A stretch of DNA of 64,000 nt from Avena insularis (taxonomy: Eukaryota; Streptophyta; Magnoliopsida; Poales; Poaceae): positions 155,450,731 to 155,514,730 of the forward strand of contig CM042693.1 of NCBI GenBank assembly GCA_023614405.1. Reading direction: 5' to 3'. A program made the translations under genes and the position numbers. Shown piece by piece: positions 59,194 to 64,000 of the stretch; within the stretch, counting starts at the first letter, position 1; every line of letters starts with the position of its first letter. The notes beneath the pieces were generated by a model. It saw only the letters and a program-made list of their open reading frames with translations, was not told the origin of the DNA and searched no databases.

Positions 59194-60100
59194 ACCCAAA
59201 AACCACATTGTCTAACAAGCAAAGAATACAACCATAACATGTATATCATCCATATACCTAAATTGGATATTTCCAATATTTTCTTTTCTGCCAAATATAT
59301 TTTATAGATTCACTTTCAGCATTTCCTTTTCCTTTTAAAAGAATCTATCAATATCAAAAGTGGCGCCATATACATGACACGTAGTCCAAAGCATGTATAT
59401 TCAAATAATAATACCTTTGGACTTGCACTTTGAAGTAGATCACCATCATCAAAATGATTGGCATTCTTTCAAAATCTATTCTTTAGTAATCTTTTAGTGT
59501 AGTAAACACTTTACATACATCTTCTATTCATCCTTATCATGACGACTTTCATGATCAAGATAATGTAGCTTATAAAGATGAATCGTGAGTATAATGTTAC
59601 TTTCCAAAACCCTTTTGGATGATTAGGATGTCTAGCATCTCCAACCTTTGTAAATTATCATCCAATATGAGAACATACATTATACTCTATCATATTTCAA
59701 CCAAAACATTGTTTCAGATATCATTATATCTGTCACACATGATGGTTTCTGAAACAATTCTTTCAGCTCCTAGATAAACTTGATATTAAAACAATCAAGA
59801 ATCATGGAGGCAGACATGATACTTAAGATACTAACACTGGAATTATTACTCTTGATTTAATACCAATTATTAAATTTCATGAAGTAAATAGAGTTTGTTG
59901 AAAGTTTGCAATAGGACTTTAAACTTTTAGATTGACACTCAACACAATACGATACCAGTTCGTAAAGTAAATAGCCAGTCTATAGTTCTATTATCTCAGT
60001 TACAACTAAGCATAAGGTGTTGAACAAATGCCAATGACTATAACAAATTATGCAAATTCACTTTGATTTAATTTATGATAAATTGAGTTCTACTATTCCA
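59194..60100 (-). pseudogene. gag: Copia protease start and gag relics
   Basis: Immediately right of the solo LTR the minus strand continues the protease lead-in. The TGGGT of the target duplication is the Trp codon of the WVLDT active-site segment, whose Asp codon is on the other side. Only fragments of gag are recognisable to about 60100; the CCHC knuckle is not visible. Confidence 0.65.
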
Positions 60101-61082
60101 AATTAGAAATGAACTCCCACTCAAAAACGACATCCCTCGTGTCTTTTTGGTGATTACATGAACCAAATCCACTACACCAAGTACGATCATCACGTGAGTC
60201 GGTGTAGCTTCAAAGGCGAGCATCAAATGGGCATCATATCTACCATATGACTCATGCTTAACCTTTCGGTCCGTGTTCCGAGGCCATGTCTATACATGCT
60301 AGGCTCGCCAAGTAAGAACCTTAGTATTCACGTGTGTAACTGTCTTACACCCGAGATATGCTCATGGATTCAAGTACACCCGATCATCACGTGATGTCTT
60401 GAAGCGACGAAACATTGTTGGTGCATACTTAAGGAAGAACACATTTTTATCTTGATATCTAAATGAGGGATCATCTTATTATGCTAATAAAACACCAAAC
60501 AAGCAATATAAGATGCAATCAAACATCTCATGTTTGTAAGTGAAATGATATGGTTCCCGCATACGATCTCCATCATGTGCACCGTGGTATGATCTCTATC
60601 ATACCTCTATGTGTAAGACCAAGGTCTATGGAACCTACACGTTATGTGTGTTGTAAGAGTATCATCTTATACTTCTACTTACAACATCACCATATCATAA
60701 CACTAGCCCAGCAACAATCTAAACTAGACGTCTCTAATTTATCCATTGCAAGTTTTACGTGGTTTAGGGCTTTCGAAGATAGAACCGTTCTTACCTACGA
60801 ATATGAACCACAACGAGGATAACCAAATTGTTGACAACTCGTTGCAAATTAGATATTGACTATAGTAGGAGAGACAGACACCCGCTAGCCACGTATGCAA
60901 AACTAGTTGCATGTCAAGCGTGGAACATGTCTCATGTGCGAGGACATGTAAAGTTTGCCCGGGCCGCTTCATCCCACTATGCCACCAATATCCAAAGTAC
61001 AACTAAGAAGCAATAAAATGATCATCATTGCCCACATACTCATATGTGTACTACCTATGCAAAGCATCTACGCATAGATCCG
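60101..61082 (-). other. 5' leader of the second Copia
   Basis: Noncoding. 60240-60310 and 60545-60600 match parts of the Angela-type leader at 5095-5180 and 5450-5500. Confidence 0.7.
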
Positions 61083-61094
61083 GCTCTGATACCA
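61083..61094 (-). other. primer-binding site of the second Copia, tRNA-iMet type
   Basis: The minus strand reads TGGTATCAGAGC one base from the LTR, as in the Angela-type element. Confidence 0.95.
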
Positions 61095-61095
61095 C

Positions 61096-62751
61096 TGTAG
61101 TGTTCGCAGCATAGAAAACAAAAAAATTCCTACGATGGGAACAACTATGTACCAAGATCTATCTACTAGATACAAGCAACGGGCGGATATACATCTGTAG
61201 AGAACATACCCTTGAAGACCGACAAAGCTTAACGAGTCCAAACTCGTGGTTGATGTAGACGATCTCTTGCCGATCTCAAGATCGAGAGGAAGTCTTAGCG
61301 CCGCAAAACAGCAGCGCATCCGTGCTCGCACACACATACAAGACACCGAGCAACCTCCGCCTCCTTGCTCCAGCGAAGCAGTGGAAGCACAACTCTTTCT
61401 TGCCGAATAGCCACCGGGAACATGTATCTCGCTAGTCCGAGACCATGGGGGATAAATACTAGAGGGGGAGAGAGATCCTTCACGAGAAGGTGTGAGTGAG
61501 AGAGAGATGAGAGGGGTGCATTTTATAGGAGAGGGGGGCACCCAAGGGGCATGGCGCCCAGCCATGGGGCTGCCCCCGCCTCTTCCTCATTCATGTGGGT
61601 GACACTCCACTCACTCAAATGGCTTTCAATTTCCTCCACTAAAAAACCCACTCAAATTCCCATTAAATTTCCACCAAATTTAATGCAAACTCTCATTAAA
61701 TAAAACTCCTTCTATTTATTCAGAATTTTGTCAATTACTTTAGTGACAAACATTCACATATAACCCCTTGCTAGTATTTCATTCACATGCAAAAACACTT
61801 TCTGCAATTTCACCCGAAAACCTATTTCGGTATCTAGTGAAATAAATTCCTTCGCTTGTTATTATTTCCGGCATGAAACTTTTGCTCCAATTGGATGTCA
61901 GTGTCCCTTAAGTGTGCCACCCTACGGTTCGCTAATAATGCGGACATGATCGAGACCCTTCTCCTATAAATAATCAGAAGCGGGACCTGGAGATCCATAC
62001 TGACTCCCACACATTCAACGATGACTTTCCTATGATCGTTGGAACCTTTTACGCTAGTATCTTAATCCCTTTGTTTCACGATATATTACATGTCCGAGAT
62101 TCGGTCATCGGTATCTCCATACCTAGTTTGATCTCGTTACCAACATGCACTCTTTTCTCGTTCCCGTGATATAACATTCTAGTGATCAAATCACTTGCTT
62201 GCAAGCTAACCAATGTGATATCACCGAGAGGGCCCAGAGTATATCTATCCGTCATCGGGATGAACAAATTCCACTCTTGATCCATGAGACTCAACATAAC
62301 ACTTTAGTAGTTCTGAAGCCATCTTTATAATCACCCAGCTACGGTGTGACTTTTGATGTCATCAAGAAACTCTTCCGGTGTTAGTGATTGACATGATCTC
62401 ATGGTCTAAGGATTAGGATCACTTTGTAAGTTGTTATAACAATATAAACTCAATGACTTTGATCGTAATGCTATACTTCGGATGAATGTTCATCACATCA
62501 TTACACTAATGTTGTGGCCTCGTTATTAACAACATCCAATGTCCATGATCAGGAAACCTTGATCATCTTGTTAATCAACGAGCTAGTTTTATGAGAGAGG
62601 CATAACTAGGAACTTTCTGTTTGTTTATTAAACACACATGTATTAACGTTTTCGTATTAATACAATTATAGCATGCAAAATAAACATTTATCATAAACAA
62701 GGAATACGATAATAACCACTTTATTATTGCCTCTCGGGCATATTCCCTTCG
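61096..62751 (-). repeat. 5' LTR of the second Copia (1656 bp)
   Basis: Matches 50534-52192. Its outermost base is changed, so the terminus reads CG instead of TG on the minus strand. The CTTTC duplication fixes the border. Confidence 0.95.
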
Positions 62752-63775
62752 CTTTCTTGGTTCCTCATCATCAATCCATGATCACCGAGGATGGCAAGCA
62801 TCAAACAAGAGATCTTCTATAGATGGCGCATTTTGAGCTAGTGCAACGCATCTTCTTCTCATTTCATCTATCTTGAAGCCAACACATGCTCCAAGCAATG
62901 TCAATGGACAATTCCTACAAGTACAACTTAATACACACATTAGTCTATAAAGATTGTCACTAATTACCAAAACCACACATGGGGGCCCACATGTTCTTTC
63001 ACTGTTGTTAGTAGATATCTTGGCCATGTAGTTGGTAGTAACTCCAAGAGGGGGTATTTATGCTCAATAGTGGGTTCATGCCTCTAGTTTCCAAGGGAAG
63101 TGACAATAATATCTTCGGTTGTATATGTGTTGTTGCTACTAGGGAGAAAACAACGGTCTCTTGTTCACGGAACATGTGGACTATTTACCTTACGCACTTT
63201 GCTTAAAGCAGTTGTCTGTTGCTTGCAACTTAATACTGGAGGGGGTTCGGATGATAACCTGAAGGTGGACTTCTAGTCATAAATGCAGTTGGATGGCGGT
63301 CTATGTATCTCGTTGTATTGCCCAATCGAATCTCATAGTATCTTTCTGACTAGTAATTGTATTGTTATGCCTTGCTCAGTTCCTATCAATTGCCCTGCTA
63401 TAATTTTTTTACCCTTCATGCCATGTTGGTTATATAAGGAGAGCACCTCTAGTGAACTATGGACCCCGGTCCAATCTTTACCACTGATACATCTTCCACT
63501 GTTACTTGTTTACTTGCTGCAAACCATTAACTTCCACACCATACGTTTAATTCTTTGTTACAACAAACCGGTGAGATTAACAACCTCACTGATTCGTTGG
63601 GGCAAAGTCTTCAGTTTGTGTTGTGTAGGTTTCCGCATTGCTTGAAACACCTGTGTGATGTTTCCTTCCTCCTTATGGTTCAATAACCTCGGTCTCAACT
63701 GAGGGAAAACTTGTTGCTTTCTGCTTCACACCTTGCTCTTGGGGTTCCCAATAGGCTATGCGTAGACAGTCGTCA

Positions 63776-64000
63776 ACCTATACACCTAAAAAGTCTATTG
63801 GGTGTGTTGGGGACACAAGAGACTTCTTGTATCTTGATTGCAGGGTTGCTTGAGAGGGATACCTTTGACCACTTCCTCCCTAAGTTCGATAAACCTTGGG
63901 TAATCCACTTAAGGGAAACTTGCTGCTGTACTACAAACCTCTGCACTTGGAGGCCCAACAACTGTCTACAAGAATAGAAGTGTGTAGACATCAAGCTCTT
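63776..64000 (+). repeat. U5 end of another Gypsy LTR, cut by window edge
   Basis: ACCTATACACC then GGGACACAAGAGACTTCTTG, GCAGGGTTGCTTGAGAGGGA and TAAGGGAAACTTGCTGCTG, ending at GTGTAGACATCAAGC. This is the usual end of a Triticeae Gypsy LTR just before its primer site. It is the sequence invaded by the gag-pro Gypsy. Confidence 0.7.

Larger units (their letters stand above)
50534..62751 (-). mobile_element. Copia LTR retrotransposon related to Angela/BARE1 (8.2 kb net), degenerate
   Basis: Both LTRs (50534-52192 and 61096-62751) are flanked by a perfect CTTTC duplication (50529-50533, 62752-62756). Primer site 61083-61094 and polypurine tract 52193-52205 are the same as in the Angela-type element. 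The interior follows the same order but is much more decayed, and a solo LTR (55196-59193) sits in the protease. The LTR start on the minus strand is TGAAGGGAATATGCCCGAG, except that the 5' LTR copy has C instead of T as its first base. Confidence 0.93.
48848..63001 (-). mobile_element. solo LTR, TGAAAG...CTTTCA family (1931 bp net), split by a Copia
   Basis: The ends are TGAAAGGATACAG (48848) and CATGTTCTTTCA (63001). The flanks CCGTT (48843-48847) and CTGTT (63002-63006) are the target duplication with one change, and the other LTR of the host element shows the unoccupied site. In minus orientation the start GAACATGTGGGCCCCCATG matches the start of the 13488-14362 element, and a TATAAAAAAGGGCCC occurs near 49790. 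A plus-strand frame at 49122-49571 has no known domain. It is about twice as long as the copy at 13488-14362. The Copia at 50534-62751 is inserted near its inner quarter. Confidence 0.75.
41631..63775 (+). mobile_element. gag-pro Gypsy, non-autonomous, heavily nested (about 8.0 kb net)
   Basis: 5' LTR 41631-43224, primer site 43233-43250, gag 43408-44901, protease 44895-45365, noncoding 45366-48054, polypurine tract 48055-48065, 3' LTR 48069-48847 plus 63007-63775. No RT, RNase H or integrase is present, and the space between protease and polypurine tract is too short for them. The right flank ACCTA (63776-63780) has no partner at the left, where the LTR start is damaged. It is related to the element at 26230-34662 by layout, primer site, polypurine tract and a shared block of about 500 bp. 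The Sabrina/WHAM group of Triticeae is a possible family, not confirmed. Confidence 0.9.
48069..63775 (+). repeat. 3' LTR of the gag-pro Gypsy, split by nested insertions (about 1.55 kb net)
   Basis: 48069-48847 matches the first half of 41631-43224, and 63007-63775 matches the second half, ending GACAGTCGTCA. The break falls at the site equivalent to 42451-42462. Confidence 0.93.

Noticed and set aside
1..64000. Host protein-coding gene, structural RNA gene, CRISPR array, bacterial-type operon or ribosome binding site
   Set aside because: Nothing supports any of these. Apart from one short unassigned stretch, all sequence is explained by plant transposable elements, and the only tRNA-related matches are retroelement primer sites.

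Overview
This window is a stack of nested transposable elements from a large cereal genome, almost certainly Triticeae (wheat, Aegilops, barley or rye). The main evidence is a Copia element whose LTR begins TGTTGGAATTATGCCC and whose tRNA-iMet primer site is TGGTATCAGAGC, as in the Angela/BARE1/WIS group. Long-LTR Gypsy elements, a Stowaway MITE, a grass LINE and a MULE accompany it. I found no intact host gene, no structural RNA gene and no CRISPR. Every long reading frame I can assign belongs to a transposable element, and nearly all carry stops or frameshifts.

Layout. 1-7843: minus-strand Angela-type Copia with the left LTR cut by the window edge, inserted in the gag of a plus-strand Gypsy (7844-12468, ending in a 3.7 kb LTR). 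That Gypsy sits in a minus-strand LINE (about 12474-15290), which also holds a Stowaway MITE (12799-12967) and an 875-bp solo LTR (13488-14362). 15291-16478 is unassigned. 16479-20285 is a solo LTR. 20470-23520 is a dead MULE transposase gene on the minus strand. 24109-35406 is a minus-strand solo LTR split by an 8.4 kb non-autonomous Gypsy (26230-34662). 35407-38689 is a plus-strand Gypsy fragment (LTR, primer site, gag). 38690 to about 41630 is a truncated LTR of the same family as 16479-20285, in inverted orientation.

41631-63775 is the deepest nest. A plus-strand gag-pro Gypsy has a solo LTR (48848-63001) in its 3' LTR. That solo LTR is split by a minus-strand Copia (50534-62751), which is split by another solo LTR (55196-59193). 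63776-64000 is the U5 end of a further Gypsy LTR. Target-site duplications (TSDs) support most layers: ACCCA and CTTTC exact; CCGTT/CTGTT, GCAAA/GCGAA and GAACA/AAACA with one change.

There is no cooperating host gene system here. The points of most interest are two gag-pro Gypsy elements without reverse transcriptase that share a conserved noncoding block of about 500 bp, one of which keeps an open 173-residue accessory frame; a solo-LTR family that mimics a DNA transposon; and a clear order of insertions.
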